Origin: an uncultured Lachnospiraceae bacterium
GTDB taxonomy: Bacteria > Bacillota > Clostridia > Lachnospirales > Lachnospiraceae
DNA: 5,895 nt
Direction of reading: 5' to 3'
Assembly (NCBI GenBank): GCA_958422845.1
Contig: CATZPU010000082.1
Location: 1-5,895 of the forward strand
Under the pieces are notes generated by a model. That model was given only the letters and a program-made list of their open reading frames with translations. It did not search any database and was not told the origin of the DNA. How positions within the stretch are numbered: position 1 is the first letter of the stretch; each line of letters opens with the position of its first letter. Position numbers and translations under genes: made by a program. Shown here piece after piece: positions 5,836 to 5,895 of the stretch.

Positions 5836-5895
5836 TGTTCACATGCTCCGTTCTGTATTTTGAAGGTGATACGCCATATCTCCTCTTAAATACAT
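5825..5895 (-). CDS. AraC-type DNA-binding protein, C-terminal end; probably a YesN-like response regulator (cut by the right edge)
   Basis: Only the last 22 codons are visible, too short to be called by length. Read from 5893 they give VFKRRYGVSPSKYR followed by a short tail and TAG at 5825-5827. VFK+.+G.SP..YR is the hallmark of the last helix of the AraC/XylS DNA-binding domain. Being directly upstream of a YesM/LytS-like kinase and overlapping it by 11 nt, this is most likely the C-terminal output domain of the partner response regulator (receiver plus AraC-type HTH). The receiver domain lies outside the window, so a plain AraC regulator cannot be excluded. Confidence 0.82.
   Translation of the reverse strand, partial: VFKRRYGVSPSKYRTEHVNSEG

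Noticed and set aside
1..5895. CRISPR array, tRNA/rRNA genes, insertion sequence or phage genes
   Set aside because: No regularly spaced repeats, no tRNA-like cloverleaf or rRNA sequence and no transposase or integrase motifs were seen on either strand.

Overview
The window looks like a chromosomal segment of a Gram-positive anaerobe of the Clostridia, most likely Lachnospiraceae. The reasons are the purine-rich Shine-Dalgarno sites, a lipobox-type sugar-binding lipoprotein, a YesM-like sensor kinase beside an AraC-type regulator and a sugar-binding protein, and the general style of the proteins. This placement is inference from protein character; no rRNA or other marker gene is present.

Left part (1-929). 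A minus-strand pair runs off the left edge: a stand-alone siroheme-synthase N-domain protein (precorrin-2 dehydrogenase type, 243-713), followed after 13 nt by the N-terminal 76 codons of ribonuclease HI (rnhA, 1-229). The 216-nt gap before the next gene is a divergent control region. It holds a good sigma-A-like promoter for aroF (826-854), a plausible promoter for the siroheme gene (784-812), a palindromic element in the siroheme leader (737-763), and two overlapping palindromes in the aroF leader (862-893 and 889-906).

Middle (930-1964). A complete class I DAHP synthase (aroF, first step of aromatic amino-acid synthesis) lies on the plus strand, apparently as a single gene. Its stop codon directly abuts the stop codon of the convergent minus-strand operon, with no base between them. 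The only strong hairpin near the junction (1984-2016) lies inside the last codons of the opposing gene.

Right part (1965-5895). A tight minus-strand operon reads, in transcription order: the C-terminus of an AraC-type protein, probably a YesN-like response regulator (5825-5895, cut by the window edge); a 620-residue YesM/LytS-like sensor histidine kinase with an extracellular Cache-like domain (3973-5835, GTG start); a sugar-binding-protein homologue held by one N-terminal membrane helix (3009-3983); and a MglB-like galactose/glucose-binding lipoprotein (1965-2990). The first two junctions both overlap by exactly 11 nt, and the last has an 18-nt gap with its own strong ribosome site. The set resembles the XylFII-LytS-YesN three-component sugar-sensing systems of clostridia. 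The anchored protein and the kinase would sense an extracellular ligand, and the regulator would switch on sugar-uptake genes. Two things stand out. The MglB-like protein keeps every galactose-pocket and calcium residue but has no ABC ATPase or permease gene after it, and the anchored homologue seems to have lost several of those pocket residues.
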